Source of the DNA: Herbiconiux sp. A18JL235
Lineage (GTDB): Bacteria; Actinomycetota; Actinomycetes; Actinomycetales; Microbacteriaceae
Assembly: GCF_040939305.1 (NCBI RefSeq)
Contig: NZ_CP162511.1
Coordinates: 1,984,001-2,048,000 of the forward strand
Length of the DNA stretch: 64,000 bases
Direction of reading: 5' to 3'
In this document: positions 36,092 through 48,237 of the stretch, one piece after another
Position numbering within the stretch: the first letter of the stretch is position 1
Layout of the letters: each line of letters starts with the position of its first letter
Made by a program: the position numbers and the translations under genes
Notes under the pieces: model-generated
The model's database searches: none
Told to the model about the DNA's origin: nothing
The model's input: only the letters and a program-made list of their open reading frames with translations

Positions 36092-36550
36092 GTGACTTCT
36101 TCGATCGAGATCCTGCTCACCGCGGAACGCGCCCCCGCCTACTCCCACCCCGGAGACGCCGGCGCCGACCTGCACTCCGCCGAGGCGCTCACCCTGGCCC
36201 CCGGTGAACGGGCGATGGTCGGCACAGGGGTCTCGATCGCGTTGCCCGACGGCTACGCCGCCTTCGTGGTGCCGCGCAGCGGGCTCGCCGCCAAGCACGG
36301 CATCACCGTGGTCAATTCTCCCGGCACGGTCGATGCCGGGTACCGCGGGGAGATCAAGGTCGTGCTCCTCAACACCGACAGCAACGTGCCGTACGATATC
36401 GCCGTCGGCGACAGAATCGCGCAACTGATCGTGATGCCGGTGACCCGGGCCGTGTTCGTGCCCGTCGAGACGCTCCCCGGGAGTGATCGCGGGGCAGGCG
36501 GATTCGGGTCGACCGGATACTCGTCGCCCACGAACGGAAGCCAGTCATGA
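36092..36550 (+). CDS. dut: dUTP diphosphatase
   Basis: 152-residue trimeric dUTPase: dUTP to dUMP and pyrophosphate, keeping uracil out of DNA. All five motifs are visible: HPGDAGADLHSAE (1), PRSGLAAKHG (2), NSPGTVDAGYRGEIKV (3), GDRIAQLIV (4) and RGAGGFGSTG (5). First gene of a coupled operon: its stop overlaps the DUF3710 start (ATGA), followed by DUF3159 and ctpE. Confidence 0.97.
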   Translation: MTSSIEILLTAERAPAYSHPGDAGADLHSAEALTLAPGERAMVGTGVSIALPDGYAAFVVPRSGLAAKHGITVVNSPGTVDAGYRGEIKVVLLNTDSNVPYDIAVGDRIAQLIVMPVTRAVFVPVETLPGSDRGAGGFGSTGYSSPTNGSQS

Positions 36551-37212
36551 CCGACAAAGACATCGTGCCCGACGAGCAGCCGGAACCCCAGACGCCCGAC
36601 GGCAGCGACTCCGCTCCCGACGACAGCAAGTCGGCCCCCGACGACCGTGCCACCGAGGGCCCCTTCGACGCCAGCGAGGCGAGCCCCGCGCGGCCCTACG
36701 TCGATCTCGGCGGGCTCAAGATCCTTCCGCGGGAGGGACTCCACCTCCGCCTGGAGGTCGAGGAAGGAACGAACCGCGTCGTCGCCGTCGGGCTCGACTA
36801 CGCCGGTTCGACCCTGCAAGTGCAGGCCTTCGCCGCGCCGCGCTCGACCGGCCTGTGGCACGAGATCCGCGAGCAGATCGAAGACCAGATCCTCAAGCAG
36901 GGCGGCAAGAGCACGGTGCAGAACGGCCCGTTCGGCCCCGAGCTCGTGGCGGGCGTGCCCGCGGTCGGGCCCGATGGCCAGCAGGGCATGCGCGTCGCGC
37001 GCTTCGTGGGGGTGGACGGTCCGCGCTGGCTGCTGCGCGGGGTCATCGCAGGTGAGGCGATGACGAACCCCACCGCCAAGGCCGCGGTGGAGGAGCTCTT
37101 CCGCAGCGTCGTCGTGGTGCGTGGCACCGCGCCGATGCCGCCGCGCGACCTCATCCCGCTCACCATCCCGAAGACCGCCGCCTCGGGCGGGGCGCAGGCC
37201 GCCGGCGCCTGA
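36547..37212 (+). CDS. DUF3710 protein
   Basis: 221 residues matching the actinobacterial DUF3710 family. The first 45 residues are an acidic disordered tail; the folded part runs from YVDLGGLKILPREGLHLRLE through LWHEIREQIEDQILKQGG, GPFGPELVAGVP and GPRWLLRGVIAGEA to the VVVVRG strand. Function unknown. Translationally coupled to dut and followed after 2 bp by DUF3159. Confidence 0.92.
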   Translation: MTDKDIVPDEQPEPQTPDGSDSAPDDSKSAPDDRATEGPFDASEASPARPYVDLGGLKILPREGLHLRLEVEEGTNRVVAVGLDYAGSTLQVQAFAAPRSTGLWHEIREQIEDQILKQGGKSTVQNGPFGPELVAGVPAVGPDGQQGMRVARFVGVDGPRWLLRGVIAGEAMTNPTAKAAVEELFRSVVVVRGTAPMPPRDLIPLTIPKTAASGGAQAAGA

Positions 37213-37214
37213 GC

Positions 37215-37991
37215 ATGACGAGCCAGCCGCACGAGGCCGGGGTGCCGAGCCCGTCCGACGACACCGCGGCATCCATCGACCGCGCTGCTGCGCCGGCCGA
37301 GAAGACGGATGCGCCGCAGACCTTCCACGAGGCCTTCGCCCAGGCGGCGCGCAACGCCGGCATCGGGCAGGTGAAGCCGGGGGAGACGCCGACAGCGTCG
37401 TCGCTGCTGCGCGCCATCGGCGGGGTGCGCGGGCTGATCGAGTCGATCCTGCCCGGCCTCGCCTTCCTCGTGCTCTTCACCTTCACGAAGAATCTCGTGC
37501 TGGCCGTCAGCGCGCCGGTCGCCGTCTCGGTGGTGTTCGTCATCGTGCGGCTCATCACCCGCAGCGCGCCCATGCCCGCCATCGCCGGGCTCATCGGCGT
37601 CGGGGTGTCTGCGGGGCTCGCGTTGTTCACCGGGCGCGCCGAAGACAACTTCCTGGTGGGCATCGCCATCAACGTGGTGTGCCTCGTGGTGCTCTTGGTC
37701 TCCTTGATCGCCCGCAGACCGCTCATCGGGGTGATCGTGGGCCTGCTCGCCAACGACCCGGGCGGCTACCGCACCGACAAGGCCAAGGGCCGCGTGGTGC
37801 TCGTCGCCACCTGGTGCTGGGTGGGACTGTTCGCCGCCCGTCTCATCGTCGAGCTTCCCCTCTACTGGGCGGGTCAGACGGAGCTGCTCGGGTCGGTCAA
37901 GCTGATCATGGGTGTCCCGCTGTACGCGGGCCTGCTCTGGGTGACGTGGCTGCTCGTGCGCGCCGCCTACGCGAAGAAACCGGCGGCGTGA
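37215..37991 (+). CDS. DUF3159 membrane protein
   Basis: 258 residues of the DUF3159 family: an N-terminal soluble stretch (FHEAFAQAARNAGIGQV) and about six transmembrane helices. Recognisable conserved pieces are LRAIGGVRGLIESILPGLAF, FVIVRLITR, RPLIGVIVGLL and a C-terminal GVPLYAGLLWVTWLLVRAAY. Function unknown. Overlaps the ctpE start by four bases (GTGA), the fourth gene of the dut operon. Confidence 0.92.
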   Translation: MTSQPHEAGVPSPSDDTAASIDRAAAPAEKTDAPQTFHEAFAQAARNAGIGQVKPGETPTASSLLRAIGGVRGLIESILPGLAFLVLFTFTKNLVLAVSAPVAVSVVFVIVRLITRSAPMPAIAGLIGVGVSAGLALFTGRAEDNFLVGIAINVVCLVVLLVSLIARRPLIGVIVGLLANDPGGYRTDKAKGRVVLVATWCWVGLFAARLIVELPLYWAGQTELLGSVKLIMGVPLYAGLLWVTWLLVRAAYAKKPAA

Positions 37992-40366
37992 TCCCGCCGG
38001 GGTCGCCGGGGCTCGATGCGGCGGAGGTCGCCGATCGACAGGCCCGCGGCCTCGTGAACGTGAGCGACTCCACGACCTCGCGGTCGGTGGGGAGCATCCT
38101 GCGGGAGAACGTCTTCACCTTCTTCAACGGCATCCTCACCGTCTGCTTCGTCGCCGTGCTGCTTCTCGGCGACCTGGGCGACGGGCTGTTCTACGGCATC
38201 GTCGTGGTGAACGCGCTCATCGGCATCGTGCAGGAGCTGCGGGCCAAGGCGAGCCTCGACCGGCTGGCCCTGCTGGCCGCGCCCGAGACCGCCGTGCGAC
38301 GCGGCGGCGACGTCGTGGTGCTGCGGCCCGAGCAGGTCGTGCTGGGCGACCTCATGCTGCTGCGCCCCGGCGACCAGGTGACCGCCGACGCCGAGCTCGG
38401 CGAGGTCGCCGACCTCCTCGTCGACGAGTCCATGCTCACCGGGGAGTCGGAGCCCGTCGCCAAGCGCCCCGGCGAGACCGTGCTGTCGGGCTCCCTCATC
38501 GTCTCCGGCACCGCGGAGGCGCTCGTCACGGCCGTCGGAGCCGACGCCTACGCGAACTCGCTCACCCGCGAGATCAAGAAGCGCACCCTCGTGTACTCCG
38601 AGCTGCGGGCGGCGACCACGCGCATCCTGGTGTACCTCACCTGGCTGCTGCTGCCCGTCATCGCCATCGTGGTGGTGGGCCGGGTGCTCGCCTACGGCGG
38701 GCTCGACGGCCTGCACACCGTGAGCATCGAGTCGTGGCGGGCCGCGGGGCTCGATGCCGTGGCCAGCGTGGTGGGCATGATCCCGGAGGGGCTCGTGCTG
38801 CTCACGAGCCTCGCCTTCGGCGTCGCCGTCATCCAGCTGGGGCGGCAGAAGGTGCTGGTGCAGGAGCTCGCCGCGGTGGAGGCGCTGGCCAGGGTCGACG
38901 TGCTCTGCGTCGACAAGACCGGAACCCTCACGACGGGCGAGATCGGCTTCGAGCGGCTCGTCACCCTCGACGAGGGCTTCGCGACCGAGCGGCTCGACCG
39001 GGTGCTCGGCATCATCGCCCACGACGTCGCGGCGAACCAGACGGCGCTCGCGCTGCGCCCGCACTTCGTGCTCGATGGATCGCACGTGCTCGAACGTCTG
39101 CCGTTCAGCTCGCGCCGCGCCTTCAGTGCGATCAGCCTGCAGCGCGACGACGGGGACGAGACGTGGCTGCTCGGCGCCCCGGAGCGGCTCTTCGCCGCGC
39201 ACCCCGCCGCCCTCGCCCAGGCGAACGCCATCGCCGCCTCGGGCAGGCGGGCGCTCGCGTTCGGCCTCGGCACCGGTCTCGCGAGCGACTACGCCGATCG
39301 CACCGACCCGGGAGGCGGCTTCCGCCCTGCGGCCATCGCCGTGTTCCACGAATCGGTGCGACCGGATGCGCGTGACACGCTGTCGTACTTCCATGACCAG
39401 GGCGTGCGGGTCGTCGTGCTCTCGGGCGACAACCCGGTGACGGTCGGCGCGATCGCCGACGAGCTGGGCCTGCCGCCCGGCGCGGTCGACGCCGGCACGC
39501 TCGAGAGCGACGAGGAGCTCGCCGAGGCGCTCGGCCGCACCAGCGTGTACGGTCGCGTCGCCCCTGAGCAGAAGCGGAGAGTGGTGAAGTCGCTGCAGGG
39601 CGACGGGCGCGTGGTCGCGATGACGGGCGACGGCGTGAACGACGCCATGGCGGTGAAAGACGCCGACCTCGGCATCGCCATGGGCAACGCCACCCCCGCG
39701 ACCCGGGCCGTCTCGCGCATCGTGCTGCTCGACAGCCGCTTCGACCGGCTGCCCACCGTGCTCGCCTATGCCCGCCGGGTCATCGCCAACGTCGAGCGCG
39801 TGTCGAACCTCTTCCTCTCGAAGACCGTCTACGGCATCGTGCTCGCCCTCGCCAGCGCCTTCCTGCTCTGGCAGTTCCCCTTCCTTCCCCGGCAGATGAC
39901 CCTGGTGTCGTCACTGGCCATCGGCATCCCCTCCTTCTTCCTCGCCCTCGCCCCGAACCGTCGTCGCTACCAGCCGGGGGTGCTGAAGCGCGTGCTGGCG
40001 TTCTCGATCCCCTCGGGCCTCCTCGCGGCGGTCGCCATCCTCGCCTCCTTCGCCGTGCTGCGCGCCTGGGTGCCGCTGGCCGAGGCGCGCAGCCTCGTCA
40101 CCGTCACGCTCTTCCTGGTCTCGCTCTGGGTGCTCTGCGTTCTGGCGCGACCGCTCACCTCGTGGCGCCTCGGCATGGTCGTCGTCGTGGCCGTCGTGTT
40201 CACCGCCGCGTTCCTCGTGCCGCTCTCCCGCGACTTCTTCGCCCTGCAGCTCGGCCACCCGGTCGCCCTGCTGTTCGCGATCGGGGTCGGAGCGCTCGGC
40301 GCTGCGGGCATCGAGCTCTGGTATCGCGTCGCGAAGAGCCGCGGCCTGGTGTTCGACCGCGAGTGA
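37988..40366 (+). CDS. ctpE: CtpE-like P-type cation ATPase
   Basis: 792-residue HAD-superfamily P-type ATPase. Closest in architecture and motifs to mycobacterial CtpE, a Ca2+ uptake ATPase. Seen: actuator loop LLVDESMLTGESEPV, membrane helix 4 motif GMIPEGLVLL (PEGL), phosphorylation site Asp309 in CVDKTGTLTTGE, hinge MTGDGVNDAMAVKDADLG, and a C-terminal block of helices starting FLSKTVYGIVLALA. No N-terminal metal-binding CxxC domain, which excludes copper/zinc exporters. GTG start overlaps the DUF3159 stop. Ion specificity is inferred from similarity. Confidence 0.88.
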   Translation: MIPPGSPGLDAAEVADRQARGLVNVSDSTTSRSVGSILRENVFTFFNGILTVCFVAVLLLGDLGDGLFYGIVVVNALIGIVQELRAKASLDRLALLAAPETAVRRGGDVVVLRPEQVVLGDLMLLRPGDQVTADAELGEVADLLVDESMLTGESEPVAKRPGETVLSGSLIVSGTAEALVTAVGADAYANSLTREIKKRTLVYSELRAATTRILVYLTWLLLPVIAIVVVGRVLAYGGLDGLHTVSIESWRAAGLDAVASVVGMIPEGLVLLTSLAFGVAVIQLGRQKVLVQELAAVEALARVDVLCVDKTGTLTTGEIGFERLVTLDEGFATERLDRVLGIIAHDVAANQTALALRPHFVLDGSHVLERLPFSSRRAFSAISLQRDDGDETWLLGAPERLFAAHPAALAQANAIAASGRRALAFGLGTGLASDYADRTDPGGGFRPAAIAVFHESVRPDARDTLSYFHDQGVRVVVLSGDNPVTVGAIADELGLPPGAVDAGTLESDEELAEALGRTSVYGRVAPEQKRRVVKSLQGDGRVVAMTGDGVNDAMAVKDADLGIAMGNATPATRAVSRIVLLDSRFDRLPTVLAYARRVIANVERVSNLFLSKTVYGIVLALASAFLLWQFPFLPRQMTLVSSLAIGIPSFFLALAPNRRRYQPGVLKRVLAFSIPSGLLAAVAILASFAVLRAWVPLAEARSLVTVTLFLVSLWVLCVLARPLTSWRLGMVVVVAVVFTAAFLVPLSRDFFALQLGHPVALLFAIGVGALGAAGIELWYRVAKSRGLVFDRE

Positions 40367-40375
40367 CGGTGGTAC

Positions 40376-40399
40376 ATTTATCTTGACGTCAAGATAAAT
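40376..40399. promoter_or_regulatory. 24-bp perfect palindrome upstream of acnA
   Basis: Half-site ATTTATCTTGAC (40376-40387) followed by its exact reverse complement (40388-40399). It is A/T-rich in a 70% GC genome, sits 109 bp before the acnA start and 10 bp after the ctpE stop, and contains a TTGACG that could be part of the promoter. Symmetry and position point to a dimeric repressor operator; TCTTGA/TCAAGA half-sites are typical of MarR-type operators in actinobacteria, while AcnR (TetR) controls acn in corynebacteria. Which protein binds is unknown. Confidence 0.65.
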
Positions 40400-40435
40400 T
40401 TTTTCGGCGTGGATGCTGGGATGCAGGCCTGTTGT

Positions 40436-40447
40436 AAGGCTCGCCTT
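40436..40447. promoter_or_regulatory. AAGGC-TC-GCCTT inverted repeat in the acnA leader
   Basis: 5-bp arms around TC, 60 bp before the acnA GTG. It resembles half of a DtxR/IdeR-type iron box (AGGCTnnCCT core), which would suit an iron-sulfur enzyme, but the flanks do not match the full 19-bp consensus. Confidence 0.3.
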
Positions 40448-40507
40448 CCTAGCCCTCACGCCCCTCGCGAACAAAGATTGTCGTGAGTCAGCGAAGGTGA
40501 GGTCGAC

Positions 40508-43345
<2,838 letters not shown>

Positions 43346-43443
43346 GGAGCCTGACTGCTCGCCCGTCGTTCCCGCGTCACAGCTCGCCGAGCTTTCCCGC
43401 GTCGTAGACTCAAAGATCACGGTGTCATGGGAAGGTGGATGAC

Positions 43444-45399
43444 ATGAGCCTGCTCGAGAAGATCACCACGCCGCGAGACCTCGATACTCTCTCCTCGGAG
43501 GAGCTCGAGGTGCTCGCGGCGGAGATCCGCACCTTCCTGGTGACCGAGGTCTCCAAGACCGGCGGTCACCTGGGGCCGAACCTCGGTGTCGTCGAGACGA
43601 CGATCGCCATCCACCGGGTCTTCGACTCCCCGCGCGACTCGATCGTCTTCGACACCGGGCACCAGTCGTACGTGCACAAGCTGCTCACGGGCCGGCAGGA
43701 CTTCTCTCGGCTGCGCCAGAAGGGCGGCCTCGCCGGCTACCCGCAGCGCTCGGAGAGCGACCACGACGTCGTGGAGTCGTCGCACGCCTCGAGTTCGCTG
43801 TCGTGGGCCGACGGCATCTCGCGGGCGTTCGAGATGACGGGCCAGACCGACAGGCACGTCGTGGCGGTCGTCGGCGACGGGGCGCTCACGGGCGGTATGA
43901 CCTGGGAGGCCCTCAACAACATCAGCGACGACAACTCGCGCAACCTCGTCATCGTCGTCAACGACAACGGCCGTTCCTACGCGCCCACCATCGGCGGCAT
44001 GGCGCGCTACCTCAACGGGGTGCGCACGGCGAACGGCTACCGTCAACTGCACCAGACCAGCTGGCGCGTGTTCGACCGGGTCGGCGGGGCCTTCGGCCGG
44101 GCGCTGTACCGGGGTGTGCGCGGCGGTCTCCACGGCTTCCTCAGCCGCATGACCAACAACGCCTCGCTGTACGCGAACCTCGACATCAAGTACGTGGGCC
44201 CGGTCGACGGGCACGACGTGCAGGCGATGGAGGAGGCTCTCCGGCAGGCGAAGGACTACGCGGCGCCGGTGATCGTGCACGCCATCACCGAGAAGGGCCG
44301 CGGCTACGAGCCCGCCCTCGCCGACGTGGCCGATCAGTTCCACGCCGTCGGGCAGATCGATCCAGAGACCGGCGAGCCGCTCTCTTCGGGCTCGGGAACC
44401 CCGTCCTGGACGGGTGTGTTCGCCGACGAGATCGTGAAGCAGGCCGAGCGCGACGCCTCGATCGTCGGCATCACCGCCGCCATGCTACGCCCGACAGGAC
44501 TGCACAAGCTCGCCGAGCGCTTCCCGGCCCGCGTCTTCGACGTGGGGATCGCCGAGCAGCACGCGGTCACCTCGGCCGCCGGCATGGCGTTCGGCGGGCT
44601 GCACCCCGTCGTCGCGCTCTACGCCACCTTCGTCAATCGCGCCTTCGACCAGGTTCTCATGGACGTGGGCCTGCACGAGGCGGGGGTCACCTTCGTGCTC
44701 GATCGTGCGGGGGTCACGGGCCCCGACGGGGCGAGCCACCACGGCATGTGGGATCTGGCGATCCTCCAGGTCGTGCCGCGCATCCGGCTCAGCGCGCCGC
44801 GCGACGCCGAGCGGCTGCGCGAGCTGCTGGGCGAGGCGGTGCAGGTGACCGACGCACCCACGGTGATCCGGTTCCCGAAGGGGTCGGTGGGCGCGGAGCT
44901 GACAGCGGTACGGCGTACGAACGACGGCGTCGACGTGTTGCGCGAAGACGAGCGCGGCGACGTGCTCATCGTCGCTGTCGGAACGATGGCGGAGATCGCG
45001 CTCGACGTCGCGAAGCTGCTGGCGTCCGAGGGGATAGGCACGACCGTCGTCGACCCGCGCTGGGTGGTGCCCGTGCCGTGGAGCATCATCGAGCTGTCGG
45101 ATGCGCACCGGCTCGTGGTGACCATCGAAGACGGCGTGCGGGTCGGCGGGATCGGAACGCGCATCCGTCAAGACCTGCGGCAGTCGGGCGTCGACACCGC
45201 GGTCACCGAGCTGGGGCTTCCCGACGAGTTCCTCGAGCACGCGAGTCGCGACGAGATCCTCGACCGCGTGGGGCTGACGCCTGCGAAGATCGCCGAAGAC
45301 GTCATCGCGCAGGTGCGCGGCGACAAGATCCCGATCGCACGCCCGCGTGGTCCTCGTTCGGACACCGGCAGCATCTCGATCGAGCACCTCACCCGCTAG
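43444..45399 (+). CDS. dxs: 1-deoxy-D-xylulose-5-phosphate synthase
   Basis: 651-residue thiamine-diphosphate enzyme: pyruvate + glyceraldehyde 3-phosphate to DXP, first step of the MEP isoprenoid pathway. Seen: TGGHLGPNLGVVETTIAIH, FDTGHQSYVHKLLTGR, the ThDP motif VVGDGALTGGMTWEALNN, KYVGPVDGHDV, AITEKGRGYEPA, DVGIAEQHAVTSAAGMA and DRAGVTGPDGASHHGMWD. The ATG at 43444 follows AAGGTGG; a GTG three codons earlier is less likely. 98 bp after acnA, apparently a separate unit. Confidence 0.96.
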   Translation: MSLLEKITTPRDLDTLSSEELEVLAAEIRTFLVTEVSKTGGHLGPNLGVVETTIAIHRVFDSPRDSIVFDTGHQSYVHKLLTGRQDFSRLRQKGGLAGYPQRSESDHDVVESSHASSSLSWADGISRAFEMTGQTDRHVVAVVGDGALTGGMTWEALNNISDDNSRNLVIVVNDNGRSYAPTIGGMARYLNGVRTANGYRQLHQTSWRVFDRVGGAFGRALYRGVRGGLHGFLSRMTNNASLYANLDIKYVGPVDGHDVQAMEEALRQAKDYAAPVIVHAITEKGRGYEPALADVADQFHAVGQIDPETGEPLSSGSGTPSWTGVFADEIVKQAERDASIVGITAAMLRPTGLHKLAERFPARVFDVGIAEQHAVTSAAGMAFGGLHPVVALYATFVNRAFDQVLMDVGLHEAGVTFVLDRAGVTGPDGASHHGMWDLAILQVVPRIRLSAPRDAERLRELLGEAVQVTDAPTVIRFPKGSVGAELTAVRRTNDGVDVLREDERGDVLIVAVGTMAEIALDVAKLLASEGIGTTVVDPRWVVPVPWSIIELSDAHRLVVTIEDGVRVGGIGTRIRQDLRQSGVDTAVTELGLPDEFLEHASRDEILDRVGLTPAKIAEDVIAQVRGDKIPIARPRGPRSDTGSISIEHLTR

Positions 45400-45418
45400 G
45401 CACTCGCGCCGGCGCGGG

Positions 45419-45961
45419 TCAGCTCGCCCTGAGGTCGTAGCGCACGCCGATCGCACCGCTCGGCAGCGCGACGACGTTCGATGCCGTGAGCGCTGAGGTG
45501 TTCGCCGCGATCGGCAGCAGGGGAGCACCCGCGCCCAGCACCACCGGCATGATGGTGAGCCAGATTTCGTCGAGCAGCCCCGAATCGGCCACCTGTGCGG
45601 CGACCTCGCCGCCGCCGACCACCCAGATGTTCTTCCCGGCGGCAGCCTCGACCCAGTCGGCATGCAGGGCGGCGACATCGCCCGAGGCGAACCGAATGCG
45701 CTCCCCACCCTCGATGGGCGGCAGCTCGCGCGACGTCAGCACCCAGGCCTCCTGCTCGGGGTACACCCACGGGCTCCCCTCGGCGAGCAGCCACTCATAG
45801 GTGCGCGACCCCATCACCACCACGCCCACGCCGCTGAGGAACTCCTCGTAGTCGCCCTCGAACTCCTCCATCCCGAACTCGAGCAGCCACCCGAGCCCGT
45901 TCTCCCGATCGGCGATGAACCCATCGACACTCGCCGCCACGTAGTACTGCGTCTTCGTCAT
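45419..45961 (-). CDS. DHFR/RibD C-terminal-like reductase
   Basis: 180-residue protein of the dihydrofolate-reductase-like RibD C-terminal domain family. Seen: YYVAASVDGFIADREN, VVVMGSRTYEWLLAEG, NIWVVGGGEVAAQVADSGL, DEIWLTIMPVVLGAGAPLLP. The GGGEVA nucleotide-binding loop suggests NADPH use. Such stand-alone proteins have no firmly known substrate and are distinct from FolA. Convergent with dxs. Leaderless -10 box. Confidence 0.85.
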   Translation of the reverse strand: MTKTQYYVAASVDGFIADRENGLGWLLEFGMEEFEGDYEEFLSGVGVVVMGSRTYEWLLAEGSPWVYPEQEAWVLTSRELPPIEGGERIRFASGDVAALHADWVEAAAGKNIWVVGGGEVAAQVADSGLLDEIWLTIMPVVLGAGAPLLPIAANTSALTASNVVALPSGAIGVRYDLRAS

Positions 45962-45967
45962 GCCCCG

Positions 45968-45973
45968 ACCGTA
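45968..45973 (-). promoter_or_regulatory. -10 box, leaderless promoter of the DHFR-like gene
   Basis: TACGGT on the minus strand, six bases (CGGGGC), then ATG. Confidence 0.45.
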
Positions 45974-46023
45974 CCCGCCACCCCCGACACTCCCTCCTCA
46001 CTGCCGGGCCGGTTCAGAAACGC

Positions 46024-46072
46024 AAACGTCGCGCCGCCCGAGCCCGGGAGGGCTGCGGACGGCGCGACGTTT
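46024..46072 (-). terminator. long hairpin terminator after fadB
   Basis: 13-bp perfect arms AAACGTCGCGCCG (46024-46036) and its complement (46060-46072), with a nested AGCCC/GGGCT stem in the loop. It lies 21 bp past the fadB stop and ahead of the DHFR-like gene. Confidence 0.75.
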
Positions 46073-46092
46073 ATGGTTTCGAACCGCAGGCT

Positions 46093-48237
46093 CTAGTCGA
46101 CGCCGCGGATGACGGGATGGTGGAAGGTGTCGCCGAAGACGCGTTCCGAGGCGCCCACGCGGTCGAGGTAGGGGGTGAGCCCGCCCATCTGGAAGGGGTA
46201 GCCCGCACCGAGGATGAGACAGAGGTCGATGTCCTCTGCCGCGTGCACGACGTCGTCTTCGAGCATGCGGTGCACCTCGTCGGCGAGGCCGTCCTCGACG
46301 CGGCGGAGGATCTCCGCCTCGGTCATGGGGGTGGCGGAGCCCTTCGGCGGCGACACGATCGCGACGGCCTTCTTGTCGAAGCCCTTGATCTTGCCCTTGT
46401 CGTCGCGGTCGAAGATCTTTCCGTGCTCGGCGAGCTCGTGCAGGTTCGTGCTCTCGAAGAAACGGTCGGGGAACGCCGCATGGTGCGTGTCGAGCACGTG
46501 CGCGCCGACCTTGAGCCCGACGAGCTCGAGCAGCTCGAACGGCGTCATCGGCAGGCCGAACGGGTCGAGCGCCCGGTTCATCACCTCGAACGGGGTGCCG
46601 GTGTCGACGGCGTGCATCGCCTCGCCCAGCACCTTGGCCAGGATGCGGTTCACCACGAACCCGGGGGTGTCGCGGGTGATGACGGCGTTCTTCTTGAGCT
46701 TCGCCGCCGTGACCATGGCGGTCGACAGCGTCGCTTCATCCGTCGCCGGCGTGTTCACGACCTCGATGAGGGGCATCACCGCGACCGGGTTGAAGAAATG
46801 GAAGCCGACCAGGCGCTCGGGGTGCTTCAGCTTCGCACCGATCTGCTCGACCGAGAGCGAGGAGGTGTTCGTGGCGAGCACGGCGGTCTCGGAGATGTGC
46901 TGCTCGATCTCGGCGAAGACGTCCTGCTTCACCCCGAGCTCTTCGAACACGGCCTCGATGACCCAGTCGGCGTCGTCGAACTGCGACTTGTCGGTGGTGC
47001 CGGTGACGAGGGCGTTCAGGCGGTTCGAGTCGTCGGAGGAGATGCGGCCCTTCGACAGCAGCGTCGCGATCTCGCCGCGGATGTACTCGAGCCCCTTGTC
47101 GACCCGCGACTGGTCGAGATCGGTGATGACGACGGGTACCTGCAGGCGGCGCACGAACAGCAGCGCGAACTGCGAGGCCATGAGGCCGGCGCCGATGATG
47201 CCGACCTTGGTGACCGGCTTCGCCAGCGCCTTGTCGGGCGCGCCGGCCGGCTTCTTGGCGCGCTTCTGCACCAGGTTGAAGGCGTAGATGCTGGCCTGGA
47301 ACTGGTCGCCGGAGATCAGCTCGGCAAGAGCCTCGTCTTCGCGGGCGAAGCCCTCCTCTGGCGTACCCGACTTCGCGGCCTTCAACAGATCGAGGGCTGC
47401 GTACGGCGACTTCGCGACGGTGCCGATGCGCGACTCGAGCATCTTGCGGGCGATGCCGATGGCGACGTCCCACTTCACCAGGCGCTCCATCTTGCCGGGC
47501 TCGTTCGGCCGCTTCACTTTGATGCGACCGGCGAGCACGCCGTCTGCCCACGCCAGCGACTCCTCGAGGTAGTTGCGCGGGGAGAAGATGGCGTCGGCGA
47601 TGCCGAGGTCGAAGACCTCCTGGCCCTTCAGTGTGCGGTTGTTCTTCAGCGGGTTCTCGACGATGACCTTCAGGGCGTTCTCGATGCCGATGAGGTTCGG
47701 CAGGAGGTATGCGCCACCCCAGCCGGGGATGATGCCGAGGAACACCTCGGGCAGCGCCAGGGCGGGGATGGACGAGTCGACCGTGCGGTAGTCGGCGGCC
47801 AGGGCCACCTCGACACCGCCACCGAGGGCGAGCCCGTTGATGAAGGCGAACGTGGGCACCCCGATGTCTTTCATCGAGGCGAAGGCGTAGTGACCGAGCT
47901 GGGCGAGCTTGCGCGCCGCATCCTTGCTCGGCACCTCGCCCACCTTGCTGAGGTCGGCGCCTGCAGCGAGGATGTACGGCTTTCCGGTGACGGCGACGGC
48001 GTCGATCTCGCCGGCGGAGGCGCGCACCTTGAGCGCCTGCAGGGTGTGCAGGTACTCCAGCAGGCCCACGGGCCCGAGCGTGTTCGGCCGGGTGTGGTCT
48101 CGCCCGTTGTCGAGCGTGATGAGCGCGAGCGTCTTGCCGCTCGGCAACGGGATGTCGCGCACGTAGGAGTGGGTGACGACCTCGTCGGCAGAGAAGGCCT
48201 CGAGCTCGGAGAAGTCGATGGTGGAGTAGTCGGTCAT
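46093..48237 (-). CDS. fadB: fatty acid oxidation alpha subunit (enoyl-CoA hydratase/3-hydroxyacyl-CoA dehydrogenase)
   Basis: 714-residue trifunctional-type protein of beta-oxidation. The N-terminal 300 residues are an enoyl-CoA hydratase (crotonase) domain: TGKPYILAAGADLSKV (oxyanion hole), FINGLALGGGVEVALAADYR, PEVFLGIIPGWGGAYLLP. From about 330 comes the NAD-binding domain: VGIIGAGLMASQFALLFV, VIEAVFEELGVKQ, NTSSLSVEQI, GFHFFNPVAVMPLIEVV (catalytic His region) and the C-terminal helical domain DTPGFVVNRIL. Start overlaps the fadA stop (ATGA). Cytoplasmic complex with FadA. Confidence 0.94.
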   Translation of the reverse strand: MTDYSTIDFSELEAFSADEVVTHSYVRDIPLPSGKTLALITLDNGRDHTRPNTLGPVGLLEYLHTLQALKVRASAGEIDAVAVTGKPYILAAGADLSKVGEVPSKDAARKLAQLGHYAFASMKDIGVPTFAFINGLALGGGVEVALAADYRTVDSSIPALALPEVFLGIIPGWGGAYLLPNLIGIENALKVIVENPLKNNRTLKGQEVFDLGIADAIFSPRNYLEESLAWADGVLAGRIKVKRPNEPGKMERLVKWDVAIGIARKMLESRIGTVAKSPYAALDLLKAAKSGTPEEGFAREDEALAELISGDQFQASIYAFNLVQKRAKKPAGAPDKALAKPVTKVGIIGAGLMASQFALLFVRRLQVPVVITDLDQSRVDKGLEYIRGEIATLLSKGRISSDDSNRLNALVTGTTDKSQFDDADWVIEAVFEELGVKQDVFAEIEQHISETAVLATNTSSLSVEQIGAKLKHPERLVGFHFFNPVAVMPLIEVVNTPATDEATLSTAMVTAAKLKKNAVITRDTPGFVVNRILAKVLGEAMHAVDTGTPFEVMNRALDPFGLPMTPFELLELVGLKVGAHVLDTHHAAFPDRFFESTNLHELAEHGKIFDRDDKGKIKGFDKKAVAIVSPPKGSATPMTEAEILRRVEDGLADEVHRMLEDDVVHAAEDIDLCLILGAGYPFQMGGLTPYLDRVGASERVFGDTFHHPVIRGVD

